NCBI GenBank assembly: GCA_016787265.1
Contig: JAEUVF010000008.1
Location: 186,001-250,000, forward strand
Direction of reading: 5' to 3'
Source: Flavipsychrobacter sp.
GTDB lineage: Bacteria > Bacteroidota > Bacteroidia > Chitinophagales > Chitinophagaceae
Length of the DNA stretch: 64,000 nucleotides
In this document: positions 35,140-42,840 of the stretch, piece after piece
Position numbering within the stretch: position 1 is the stretch's first letter
Layout of the letters: every line of letters starts with the position of its first letter
Translations under genes and position numbers: made by a program
The notes under the pieces: generated by a model
What the model was told of the DNA's origin: nothing
Database searches by the model: none
The model's input: only the letters and a program-made list of their open reading frames with translations

Positions 35140-36510
35140 GTGAAGTTTACTGATTTGAACCTTGATCCGGGACTGATGGAAGGAATCGAAGCATCCGGAT
35201 ACATTACCCTAACGCCTGTACAGGAACAGGTTATGCCGGCCATTTTAGAAGGAAGAGACCTGATCGCTTCTGCGCAAACCGGCACCGGCAAAACCGCCGC
35301 CTTTTTATTACCGATACTAAGCCGATTGATCGAACATCGCCACGAAGGACATACCAGCGGCGTGATCATCGTACCAACCCGTGAACTGGCTGTTCAGATT
35401 GCGCAGCATGTGGAGGGCTTGTCCTATTTTACCCCGATCAGTTCACTTGCCATTTACGGTGGTGGAGATGGAGGGGCTTTTGTGCAGGAGAAACAGGCTT
35501 TGCGAAATGGTGTAGACCTGGTAATCTGTACGCCCGGAAAGCTGATCGCCCACCTGAATATGGGCTATGTGGATTTCAGCCAGGTGCAGTTTTTGGTACT
35601 GGATGAAGCGGATCGCATGCTGGATATGGGTTTTAATGATGATATCATGCGCATTATCCGGCATCTTCCTGAAAAAAGGCAGAGCCTGTTGTTTTCAGCT
35701 ACTATGCCGGAAAAGATCCGCAGCCTGGCAAAAAAGATCCTGAAGCAACCGGTGGAGGTGAATATCGCGATTTCTAGACCACCTGAAAAGATCGTTCAGC
35801 GTGCTTATGTGGTGTATGAACCGCAGAAAAAAGCGTTGATCCAGAAAATTATTCAGGATACACCCCATCGCAGCCTGATTATTTTTTGCAGCCGTAAGCA
35901 TACGGTAAAGGAGCTAACACAAACCCTTAAACGCGCCAAATTCTCTGTTGCTGAAATTCATTCAGACCTGGAGCAGTCAGAGCGGGAAGACATCCTGGGC
36001 GGCTTTAAAAGTGGCCGGATTCCGGTAGTGGTGGCAACGGATGTACTAAGCAGGGGGATTGATATCGACACTATTGATGTGGTGGTGAATTACGATGTGC
36101 CGCATGATGGAGAGGATTATGTTCACCGGATCGGAAGAACTGCCAGGGCAGAAAAAGATGGAAAAGCGTTTACGCTTGTGAGTGAGCAGGAAATGCATCG
36201 GTTTGGACGTATTGAACAACTGATAGGGAATGAAGTTCCCAAGCTGGAGATCCCCGCAGAGTTAGGACCCGGACCGGAATACAAACCCGGCGGTGGGGGG
36301 AGGAAAGGAGATGGGAAGAAAGGAGGAGGGAAGCATGGAAGAGGGAAACATGGAGGGAAGCATGGAGACGGGAAACGGGAGGAAAGGAAGACGGGGGAAA
36401 GGAGGATGGAAGAAAGGAAGAAGGAGAACCCGCCTGCGTCTAACGGGGAGCCTAAAGCGAAGATCAAGCTGGAAAAGAAAAGCAATAATCCTGGTGCGAT
36501 AGAAGAATAA
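35140..36510 (+). CDS. DEAD-box RNA helicase (RhlE-like)
   Basis: A 456-residue ATP-dependent RNA helicase. The start is GTG 35140, because an in-frame TAA lies directly before it. Motifs are in order: Q-motif TPVQEQVMPAI near 25, P-loop AQTGTGKT (45-52), PTRELA, VLDEADRMLDMGF near 150, SAT, and the C-terminal TDVLSRGIDI and YVHRIGRTAR. The helicase core ends near residue 365. The tail (about 385-450) is a low-complexity Gly/Lys/Arg/His segment encoded by a purine-rich repeat. Basic tails of this kind bind RNA in RhlE-type helicases. Likely role: ribosome assembly or RNA decay. Confidence 0.93.
   Translation: MKFTDLNLDPGLMEGIEASGYITLTPVQEQVMPAILEGRDLIASAQTGTGKTAAFLLPILSRLIEHRHEGHTSGVIIVPTRELAVQIAQHVEGLSYFTPISSLAIYGGGDGGAFVQEKQALRNGVDLVICTPGKLIAHLNMGYVDFSQVQFLVLDEADRMLDMGFNDDIMRIIRHLPEKRQSLLFSATMPEKIRSLAKKILKQPVEVNIAISRPPEKIVQRAYVVYEPQKKALIQKIIQDTPHRSLIIFCSRKHTVKELTQTLKRAKFSVAEIHSDLEQSEREDILGGFKSGRIPVVVATDVLSRGIDIDTIDVVVNYDVPHDGEDYVHRIGRTARAEKDGKAFTLVSEQEMHRFGRIEQLIGNEVPKLEIPAELGPGPEYKPGGGGRKGDGKKGGGKHGRGKHGGKHGDGKREERKTGERRMEERKKENPPASNGEPKAKIKLEKKSNNPGAIEE
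36292..36424 (+). repeat. Purine-rich ATGGAAGAGGG-type repeat encoding the helicase tail
   Basis: About 130 bp of almost pure G/A with the core ATGGAAGAGGG at 36335-36345, here read as (H)-G-R-G in a different frame from that used in icmF. Repeats of GGAAG and GGAAAGGA build the basic C-terminal tail. Confidence 0.75.
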
Positions 36511-36511
36511 C

Positions 36512-37321
36512 ATGCATATTTTGAATCGAAATTCCTGGCTGGCTGTACTTGTTTCAATAGCCATGATCTGGGCCTGTAGCCCGAATCCTTATAAGGTTAC
36601 CAATCGGGCGCATAAAAAGCAGGTCCGGCAATTGGCGAAGCAACTCAAACAGTTTCCTCCGGCTCAATCCATGTCTACTGCTCCATTTTGGGCAGGTACT
36701 ACCAATTTCGGTATGCGCAAGCCGAATTTTGTGATCATCCATCATACGGCTCAAAACAGTTGTGATCAAACTTTGCGGACCTTTACTTTGCCTCGTACCA
36801 AAGTGAGTTCCCATTATGTGATTTGTAAGGATGGAACCGTCCATCATATGCTGAATGATTTCCTGCGTGCCCAGCATGCCGGTGTGGGAAGCTGGGGGTA
36901 TGATACGGATTTGAATTCATCATCCATCGGGATTGAACTTGATAACAATGGATTTGAATATTTCGATGATCGCCAATTAAACAGTTTACTAACGTTGCTG
37001 GACACACTAAAAAAACGTCACAATATTCCTGTGGGTAATTTTATTGGTCATGGTGATATCGCTCCAACCAGAAAAAACGATCCGAACTGGCGTTTCCCCT
37101 GGAGGCAACTGGCAGACCGGGGATTTGGAAAATGGTATGCAGATACTACAGGAATTGAAGTGCCGGAAACATTTGATAAGGTAATGGCCTTACGCTTGGT
37201 AGGATATAGTGTAAGTGATTCGGTAGCTGCCAGGCAGTCGTTTAAGCGGCACTGGTTACAGGATACTACAGCGGGGTGGACTCCAGAGGCTGTAAGGATT
37301 CTTTATCAGTTAAGCAGATAA
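36512..37321 (+). CDS. Lipoprotein N-acetylmuramoyl-L-alanine amidase (Amidase_2/AmpD fold)
   Basis: A 269-residue envelope amidase that cleaves between MurNAc and the peptide stem. A lipobox (IWAC, Cys22) predicts lipidation. The zinc ligands match the AmpD spacing: H77 in VIIHHTA, H180 in GHGDIAP and D190 in RKNDPN; the catalytic Glu is E142 in SIGIELDNNG. The C-terminal 70 residues are an extra domain with no recognised motif. It starts 1 bp after the helicase stop. It fits the cell-wall recycling theme, together with AmgK/MurU further right, though a lysis or defence use is also possible. Confidence 0.9.
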   Translation: MHILNRNSWLAVLVSIAMIWACSPNPYKVTNRAHKKQVRQLAKQLKQFPPAQSMSTAPFWAGTTNFGMRKPNFVIIHHTAQNSCDQTLRTFTLPRTKVSSHYVICKDGTVHHMLNDFLRAQHAGVGSWGYDTDLNSSSIGIELDNNGFEYFDDRQLNSLLTLLDTLKKRHNIPVGNFIGHGDIAPTRKNDPNWRFPWRQLADRGFGKWYADTTGIEVPETFDKVMALRLVGYSVSDSVAARQSFKRHWLQDTTAGWTPEAVRILYQLSR

Positions 37322-37338
37322 TCTCCGGGAGGTTAGGG

Positions 37339-38472
37339 TTAAGAGCTGAGTCGTTGTGATAACTTAACCAGGTGTTCTTCTTCTGCTACAATTCGTGTTG
37401 ATATTCCGTCTTGTTTTGACCACTTGACCAATCGGATATAACCATCGGCAATTTCTAGTCCGGTTATGGTGCCATCATCAAAACAACAGCATCCTGCATT
37501 GAAATAGCTGGGCCTCATCCTGCGATATTGGTGACTCACATGATCATATTCTCTTTTCCTTCTTGGGATTTCAGTTTTGATTTCCTGGATTCTTTGGTGA
37601 TCCTTGTTTTGTTGGGCTTCTTCTAATTGGAGGTACAATCGTTCCAGGTGGGTTAAAGAATTAAATACGGGCTGGTGGGTATGTCCGGTGATCAGCACCA
37701 TGTTCTGTTGAGCTGCACTCCATTCGTACATGTATTGGTTGTGAAGTGTTTTGAGGCTGGAATTTGTTGAAGGAGAATTGGTATTGATTTCCAGGAAAGC
37801 CTGAAGGGGACCCCATATATAACTGACAAACCATTTGGAAAACGCGTTGCCATCACTTTGTGCATCGCCCTGGTGGCCGTGCGTACAGAAAAAATCCAGG
37901 TGACCATAGGGTAACTCTGCTCTTAATACTGCACCGGCAAAGGCTTTCAGAGGTCTGCCATAAATTGCTTTCAGAAAACTGGGTGCAAGGGGATCGTTAC
38001 CCCAATAAAGATCGTGGTTGCCGAAAATCTTGACAAAGGCTTTGCGATGGACGAATTGAATCTCCTTTTCAAAATTGGCTTTGTTGTATTTAATAACATT
38101 AGGCAGGATATTTTCCCAGAGCTCTTCACTGTCGCCCAGGTTGATGTAATAAAAATTTCGCTGCAGGTAAAAGTCAAGTGCGGCGATGTAATTGTCTTCA
38201 CAAATCGCGAAATCATCTGCACCATCGCGGGTGCCTTTGTGCAGGTCGGTAAAAATGATGACAGGGTGTTCGTCGGGGCGAAATCCAACAAGCGGACCTT
38301 TTTTGCCCGGCTCTGTGATGATAGACCGATACAATTCTGTAAGAGCCTGGTTTACGTTTGCCTGTTTAGGTGCGGAACTGAACCTGGCAACCGTCCAGAG
38401 GACTGGTTTTTTCAAGAGGAATTGAAGGATCAATCGGATCCATTCCAGGATGGCCAGGAAAACTTTTCGCAT
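37339..38472 (-). CDS. Metallophosphoesterase
   Basis: A 377-residue calcineurin-like phosphoesterase. The di-metal motifs are all visible: D76-x-H78 (TDLHKG), D114 (LGDSEE), GNHD at 151-154, HGHQ near 195 and GHTH near 262. The N-terminus has an amphipathic/hydrophobic segment (ILEWIRLILQFLL), perhaps a membrane association. A long charged helix at about 285-320 (LEEAQQNKDHQRIQEIK) follows the core. The substrate is unknown; cyclic nucleotides, phospholipid precursors or nucleic acids are all possible. It is convergent with the amidase gene and separated by 17 bp. It diverges from the DUF72 gene across 61 bp. Confidence 0.88.
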   Translation of the reverse strand: MRKVFLAILEWIRLILQFLLKKPVLWTVARFSSAPKQANVNQALTELYRSIITEPGKKGPLVGFRPDEHPVIIFTDLHKGTRDGADDFAICEDNYIAALDFYLQRNFYYINLGDSEELWENILPNVIKYNKANFEKEIQFVHRKAFVKIFGNHDLYWGNDPLAPSFLKAIYGRPLKAFAGAVLRAELPYGHLDFFCTHGHQGDAQSDGNAFSKWFVSYIWGPLQAFLEINTNSPSTNSSLKTLHNQYMYEWSAAQQNMVLITGHTHQPVFNSLTHLERLYLQLEEAQQNKDHQRIQEIKTEIPRRKREYDHVSHQYRRMRPSYFNAGCCCFDDGTITGLEIADGYIRLVKWSKQDGISTRIVAEEEHLVKLSQRLSS

Positions 38473-38533
38473 ACGGGAAGTTACAAACTGGTGTGGAATC
38501 CATGCAAGGCTCTTTATCTTGCTGTAAAAAGAA

Positions 38534-39484
38534 ATGGATTTCGGACGGGTTTTACCGGAATTGCTGGGACAGGTTGATTTTTCCCTGCCTCCCGATCCTC
38601 CTCTGACTCAACATGTATTGCCGGGTAAACCTGCAGCAAATCAGGGCTTATTCCTGGGAGCAACCAGGTGGACAGTTGGTGAGTGGGTGGGAACTTTCTA
38701 TCCACGAACATCCAAACCGGCAGGATTCTTAACGGCTTATGCCCGGCAGTTGAATACGGTGGAGTTAAATGCTACGCACTATAAAATTTATTCGCGGGAG
38801 GAATTGCAAAAATGGGTACAGCAGGTGGATGATTCAGCGGATTCGGTTAACCATCCGGGTGAGTTTGTTTTTTGTCCGAAGTTATACCAGGGAATCAGTC
38901 ATCGTGGTGCATTAAAGGGAAAAGAAAGCCTGGTGCAGGAATTTACTACTGCTGTCCAGGTTTTTAACGAAGGAAGAAATACCCGGTTGGGACCGGTATT
39001 CATTCAGTTCTCCGATTCGTTTGGGCCTGGTCGCCAGGTTGAATTGCTGGAGTTCCTGGCATCGCTTCCGGCTTCGGTTCAATGGATGATTGAGTTAAGG
39101 CATCCGTCCTGGTTTGAGATGACCACAAGAATGCAGAATTTTTTTGAAATGCTGACTCAGTTGAAAATCGGATTGGTGATAACGGATGTTGCCGGCCGCC
39201 GGGATGTGAATCCGATGTTGCTGACGGTTCCCCAGGTAATGATCCGTTTCGTGGGTAACCAGGGGCATGCGACGGATTATAGCAGGATGGAGGCTTGGGC
39301 GGATCGGTTGGGACAATGGTTTGCTTGCGGACTCGAAGCGGCGTATTTTTTTCTGCACCTGGGAGAGGAGGCATTGGTTCCGAAATTTTCGGTATATGCC
39401 GGACAGTTGTTGAAAGAACGTACGGGTGTAGAAACAGCGGTTCCGGTGTTGGAAGAGGAGACAAGGCAGGGAAGTTTGTTTTGA
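38534..39484 (+). CDS. DUF72 family protein
   Basis: A 316-residue protein of the DUF72 family, a TIM-barrel-like fold. Characteristic features are visible: WTVGEWVGTFYP, NTVELNATHYKIYSREEL near residue 75, FVFCPKLYQGISH near 112 and LGPVFIQFSDSFGP near 155. The C-terminal part holds VMIRFVGNQGH and the end is Glu-rich. DUF72 proteins have no firmly established activity. The gene stops 5 bp before a purine-rich 15 bp tandem repeat. No partner gene is evident. Confidence 0.88.
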   Translation: MDFGRVLPELLGQVDFSLPPDPPLTQHVLPGKPAANQGLFLGATRWTVGEWVGTFYPRTSKPAGFLTAYARQLNTVELNATHYKIYSREELQKWVQQVDDSADSVNHPGEFVFCPKLYQGISHRGALKGKESLVQEFTTAVQVFNEGRNTRLGPVFIQFSDSFGPGRQVELLEFLASLPASVQWMIELRHPSWFEMTTRMQNFFEMLTQLKIGLVITDVAGRRDVNPMLLTVPQVMIRFVGNQGHATDYSRMEAWADRLGQWFACGLEAAYFFLHLGEEALVPKFSVYAGQLLKERTGVETAVPVLEEETRQGSLF

Positions 39485-39489
39485 TGCAG

Positions 39490-39552
39490 GGAAGAGGGGG
39501 GAATGGAAGAGGGGGGAATGGAAGAGGGGGGAATGGAAGAGGGAAGAAAGGA
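39490..39552 (+). repeat. 15 bp tandem purine repeat after the DUF72 gene
   Basis: Three identical 15 bp units (39490-39504, 39505-39519, 39520-39534) of type GGAAGAGGGGGGAAT are followed by a decayed fourth unit. Each junction creates the ATGGAAGAGGG core seen elsewhere in the window. It lies between convergent genes. Confidence 0.9.
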
Positions 39553-39562
39553 GACGGGACCC

Positions 39563-39604
39563 TCTTTCACTTTTCACCTTTCACTTTTCACTTCTTCTTT
39601 CTCA
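39563..39604 (+). repeat. TTTCACC/TTTTCAC heptad tract
   Basis: Pyrimidine-rich 7 bp units alternating TTTCACC and TTTTCAC-like words begin about 10 bp after the purine tandem repeat. The same order, purine tract then TTTCACC, is seen at 50624-50811. Confidence 0.8.
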
Positions 39605-39620
39605 CATCCCACTTTCGTAT

Positions 39621-40913
39621 TCACGAGACTTGTGGGAGGTCTTTCCAGCATGTAGTGTATCGCGGACTCATCTGATCCTGGCGCATGGTCCAGGTGGGTT
39701 GCAGGCCGGTAGCACCGAAATGAATGGTATTGGCACCCTGGCTAAAATTGATATTATCAAGTGCTTTCATGAGTTTTTTAGTAGAGGCTTCATCAGCCTG
39801 GTTGTTTTCAGCGGAATGAATAAAAAGGTTTTCCTGGAGACTGGAAGCAGGTACCAATCCCGATAATTGCACACCTGCTTTCAAATATTTTCTTTTTCCC
39901 TGGTAGATCAGTGGTAACAATGGTAATGCATAGTTGAGGAGTTCATTGGTTCCGGAACAGGCTTTGGGCAGGCGCAGTGAGGTGCTGAATTTTTTCGGGT
40001 TATAGGTAAACCGATTGTCATCTGCAGCCACCAGGTAGAGGCCGACTTCTGTTGCTGCACTGTTCTGCCGGCGCAATTTTTCGGCTGCCCTTGCCAGGTA
40101 GGTAGCAATCGCTTCACGGATATCCTGCAATTCATAGACCGGTCTGCCAAACATACGACTGCTACCAATCATTTTTTTCTTTTCCAGAGGATCTTTCAGA
40201 TCAATGCAGGTGATCCCGTTTAACTCTTTATGCAATCGTACCCCTACCACTCCACCCATGTTTTTTTGAACCCAGTTAACAGGGAGTCGACTGAATTTCA
40301 ATGCATCGGTAATGCCAACTTTCCGCAGTTTTTCCGCATACTGGTGACCGATACCCCATACTTCTCCGATTTCGGTTTCTTTCAGAGCCTGCTCCAGGTC
40401 AACCGGGTGTTGTAAGACCAGCGCTCCTTTGCTTGCCTGCTTATTCTTTTTGGCCAGTCGGTTGGCAAGTTTGGCCAGGACCTTGGTTGGCGCTATTCCT
40501 ACAGAAACCCGGATACCTGTCCAGGTTTCTACCTTCAGTTTGAGTCCGGCTGCTACGGCATCAAGCTGTTCATCGGGAACATGACCGAGCTGGAGAAAAG
40601 CCTCATCCACGGAATAGACTTCCACTTTTTCAGTGCCCACCAAATTGCGGAGGGTATCCATCACCCGCATGCTAAGTTCGCCATAGAGCTGGTAATTCGA
40701 AGAGAACACAGCCACTCTGTTTTCAGTAATCTGGGACTTGCACTGAAAATAGGGCGCGCCCATTTTTATGCCAACAGCTTTTGCTTCGTCGCTGCGGGCA
40801 ATGATGCAGCCATCGTTATTGCTAAGCACAACCACGGGCTGGTTCTCCAGATCCGGCCGGAACAGCCGCTCACAGGAGCAATAAAATGAATTACAATCTA
40901 CCAGTGCAAACAT
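39621..40913 (-). CDS. umuC: UmuC-like error-prone DNA polymerase V subunit
   Basis: A 430-residue Y-family DNA polymerase for translesion synthesis. The metal ligands are D6 in LVDCNSFYCSCE and D103-E104 in YSVDEAF. The thumb and little-finger parts are complete, including LAKLANRLAKK near 147 and VWGIGHQYAEKLRKVGI near 190, a helix-hairpin-helix. It follows umuD in the same operon, with a 32 bp spacer formed entirely by heptad repeats. In E. coli UmuC acts only with cleaved UmuD; here the UmuD partner has an altered catalytic residue (see umuD). It is convergent with the DUF72 gene. Confidence 0.93.
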   Translation of the reverse strand: MFALVDCNSFYCSCERLFRPDLENQPVVVLSNNDGCIIARSDEAKAVGIKMGAPYFQCKSQITENRVAVFSSNYQLYGELSMRVMDTLRNLVGTEKVEVYSVDEAFLQLGHVPDEQLDAVAAGLKLKVETWTGIRVSVGIAPTKVLAKLANRLAKKNKQASKGALVLQHPVDLEQALKETEIGEVWGIGHQYAEKLRKVGITDALKFSRLPVNWVQKNMGGVVGVRLHKELNGITCIDLKDPLEKKKMIGSSRMFGRPVYELQDIREAIATYLARAAEKLRRQNSAATEVGLYLVAADDNRFTYNPKKFSTSLRLPKACSGTNELLNYALPLLPLIYQGKRKYLKAGVQLSGLVPASSLQENLFIHSAENNQADEASTKKLMKALDNINFSQGANTIHFGATGLQPTWTMRQDQMSPRYTTCWKDLPQVS

Positions 40914-40945
40914 CTCTTTTCACTTTTGACCTTTCACCTTTCACC
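40914..40945 (-). repeat. GGTGAAA heptad tract forming the umuD-umuC spacer
   Basis: On the coding strand the spacer reads as tandem heptads, two GGTGAAA, then GGTCAAA and AGTGAAA, ending in AGAG just before the umuC ATG. No other sequence separates umuD from umuC. Confidence 0.85.
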
Positions 40946-41380
40946 TTAAAAGCTGTGCACCGTATGCGTCACCACCCCCCAAATTGAAAAACTTTCACAA
41001 GCCGGATCAATATCAATTGGCGCGAGGCGATCTGTTTCCGGGATCAATCGCATTTTATTGAATTGTTTTTCGTAGCGGCGAATCAACATTTCACCATTCA
41101 GGTTGGCGATTACAATATGACCATTTCGAGGGCTGATGGAACGGTCAACGATGACAAGGTCGCCGTGGTGGATGCCCGCTCCTTCCATTGATTCACCCCG
41201 AATGCGAAGAAAAAAGGTGGCTGGTTTATTTCGTATGAGAAAATCATTCAGATCGAGCGACCGGGTTGCATAGTCATCAGCAGCAGCCCCGAAACCGGTA
41301 GCATTTGCATTGCGGACATCCTGTTGCTCAAATGATTTGGTGCCGTTGTAGGCTGCTGCGTAGGCATTATCTAGTTCCAT
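40946..41380 (-). CDS. umuD: UmuD-like S24 protein with catalytic Lys replaced by Arg
   Basis: A 144-residue UmuD/LexA-type self-cleaving protein. The cleavage position corresponds to T28-G29, the nucleophile is S64 in RGESMEGAGI, and the Lys position is R101 in NGEMLIRRYE. The Ser-to-Lys spacing (37) and cleavage-site-to-Ser spacing (36) equal those of E. coli UmuD (24/25, S60, K97), so the alignment is firm and the base has become Arg. The DNA shows CGC CGC at 101-102. Self-cleavage is therefore predicted to be weak or absent. The protein begins at ATG 41380, divergent from 2H-like genes. It probably pairs with UmuC. Confidence 0.88.
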   Translation of the reverse strand: MELDNAYAAAYNGTKSFEQQDVRNANATGFGAAADDYATRSLDLNDFLIRNKPATFFLRIRGESMEGAGIHHGDLVIVDRSISPRNGHIVIANLNGEMLIRRYEKQFNKMRLIPETDRLAPIDIDPACESFSIWGVVTHTVHSF

Positions 41381-41403
41381 AAAAAGGATTGGTGGTTAAA
41401 AAA

Positions 41404-41465
41404 ATTAGTAAGCGGACAACAAAAATATTTGTTTTTGCTAAAATAGTTAGTATATTTATGCTAAA
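41404..41465. promoter_or_regulatory. AT-rich divergent promoter with repeats ahead of umuD and the 2H-like genes
   Basis: The region holds a perfect -7 element TATTTTTG on the minus strand (41420-41427) for umuD and a near match TATATTTA (41451-41458) for the rightward genes. It also has TTAGTA at 41405-41410 and 41447-41452 and TGCTAAA at 41436-41442 and 41459-41465. TTAG-N10-CTAA at 41447-41464 is a candidate repressor site. No known SOS-box consensus for this phylum can be confirmed. Confidence 0.45.
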
Positions 41466-41489
41466 TAAATTGGTTTAAAATCCAAAGCG

Positions 41490-42128
41490 ATGAATAAGCC
41501 TGAAATCTTCAACAAAGCTGCCCACCCGGGTGCTTCGGCCAGTACCGGGGCTCCTTATGGAAGAAACTATGAATTGAATGTAAAGTTGCCGGAGCAGGTT
41601 TTGGTTGCAGTAGAAGAAACGGCAGCCGAACTGGAGTCGCTTAGAAAAGCGCAGTTAATAAAGCTATCAAGGCCGGTGCTGACGATTGCCCGTTTCCAGG
41701 CCAGGGAAGAAATGGAAGCCACCTTGTTGCGCTGGATCAACCGGATCCTGGGTAGTCAGTCGGGGTTCCGTTTTGCTTTCAATAATTATGGAAGTATGCC
41801 GGGTACGCCATTATACTGGCGGATACAGGATGCGGAGCCTTTTCGAAAACTTACAGATAGTTTCCGGGTGTTGGAAGGCTGGCTTTTGGGAAATGGATGC
41901 AAGGGGCTGGAACTGTTTTCTCATCCGCGGCTTCATTTACTGGATGAGGTGGATGGCAGTATCGAACGCGAGGTGCTGCTGGCATTTTCAGCCTCTACCT
42001 ATTATGAAGTAGTTGAATTAATGGAACTGCAATTGTTGGCGCGGGAATGTTGGGAGGATGAGTACCGGTTGGTTTCCAGGTTCTCGCTTCTGCCCGAAGG
42101 TTTTAAACAAACAAGTTTTGATCAATAA
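41490..42128 (+). CDS. 2H-phosphoesterase-like protein, degenerate (copy 1)
   Basis: A 212-residue cytosolic protein with the length and layout of LigT/2'-5' RNA ligase-like 2H phosphoesterases. Where an H-x-T motif is expected there is RPVLTIARF near residue 61, lacking the His, and HPRLHL near residue 150 (FSHPRLHLLDE). The body segment SGFRFAFNNYGSMPGTPLYWRI fits the family's middle strand. The assignment rests on weak similarity. It diverges from umuD and is followed 5 bp later by a related gene, so both probably respond to the same damage-linked promoter. An RNA-end or nucleotide-binding role without catalysis is possible. Confidence 0.6.
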   Translation: MNKPEIFNKAAHPGASASTGAPYGRNYELNVKLPEQVLVAVEETAAELESLRKAQLIKLSRPVLTIARFQAREEMEATLLRWINRILGSQSGFRFAFNNYGSMPGTPLYWRIQDAEPFRKLTDSFRVLEGWLLGNGCKGLELFSHPRLHLLDEVDGSIEREVLLAFSASTYYEVVELMELQLLARECWEDEYRLVSRFSLLPEGFKQTSFDQ

Positions 42129-42133
42129 AAAAT

Positions 42134-42811
42134 ATGGTTATGCAGGTACATCAATCGGTTGGTGAAAGAAGACAGGAAGGTTTTTTCCGGTATGCATCGA
42201 TGCCGGGTTACCAGGAGCATGAATACCAGTTGATATGGTCCATTCCGGACGCAGTGAAAGAGAAGATCCGAAAAGTTCGGATGGGGTTCCAGGAAAAATA
42301 TCCTATGCCCTATGGTACTGGTCAGCAGGTCTTGTTGCCATTGGTTAAATTCAGGCAGCGGCAACTATTGGAAGAAAGGGTGAAACAATCGGTATATCAA
42401 TTGGCAACCGGATGGCGTCCTTTTCAAATACGTCTGCAGGATTATGCCGCGCAGCCTTCGCATAGTATTTATATACCAGTGGCTGCACGGTCTGGTAGTT
42501 CTGGTGATACAGGATTAACCGGAGTAATACGCGATTTGAAATCAATACAATCGCTGCTGCGGCCAGACAAAGAACATAACCCATTTTTTACGACAGAACA
42601 CAAAATTCTGGTTGCCGGAAAATTGCCCTCTCATGTATTTGATAAAGCCTGGCAGGAGTATGCACAAAAATCATTTTCAGCCCAGTTCCTTGCGGATGCC
42701 TGTCTCTTGTTGAAACGATCAGCAGGTAACCCCAACTGGCAAATCATCCAACGGGTAGAGTTAAGAGATCTTCCTGTTGGCGTGAAGCAGCAATCCCTGT
42801 TTGAAGCCTGA
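42134..42811 (+). CDS. 2H-phosphoesterase-like protein, degenerate (copy 2)
   Basis: A 225-residue cytosolic protein that resembles the preceding gene in size and layout. Segments LLPLVKFRQ near residue 67 and TEHKILVAGKLPSHVFDKAW near 153 stand at the two expected H-x-T positions, with only the second His kept. It begins EYQLIWSIPDAVKEKIRKVR, which resembles the 2H opening strand and helix. A second start (ATG 42140) is two codons downstream. The pair may be ancient paralogs, but I cannot measure identity here. It is followed 29 bp later by the radical SAM gene. Confidence 0.55.
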   Translation: MVMQVHQSVGERRQEGFFRYASMPGYQEHEYQLIWSIPDAVKEKIRKVRMGFQEKYPMPYGTGQQVLLPLVKFRQRQLLEERVKQSVYQLATGWRPFQIRLQDYAAQPSHSIYIPVAARSGSSGDTGLTGVIRDLKSIQSLLRPDKEHNPFFTTEHKILVAGKLPSHVFDKAWQEYAQKSFSAQFLADACLLLKRSAGNPNWQIIQRVELRDLPVGVKQQSLFEA

Positions 42812-42840
42812 TTCATTCGATTCAAATACTAAAGTGGTTC

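Noticed and set aside
39490..39552. Possible CRISPR-like array of 15 bp units
   Set aside because: Units are contiguous with no spacers, purine-only and fewer than four copies, and no cas genes are near. It is a tandem repeat.
39095..39577. Leftward open frames with repeated IPPSS/LFHSP peptide units
   Set aside because: The repeat peptide is only a translation of the purine tandem repeat on the opposite strand; the rest overlaps the DUF72 gene.
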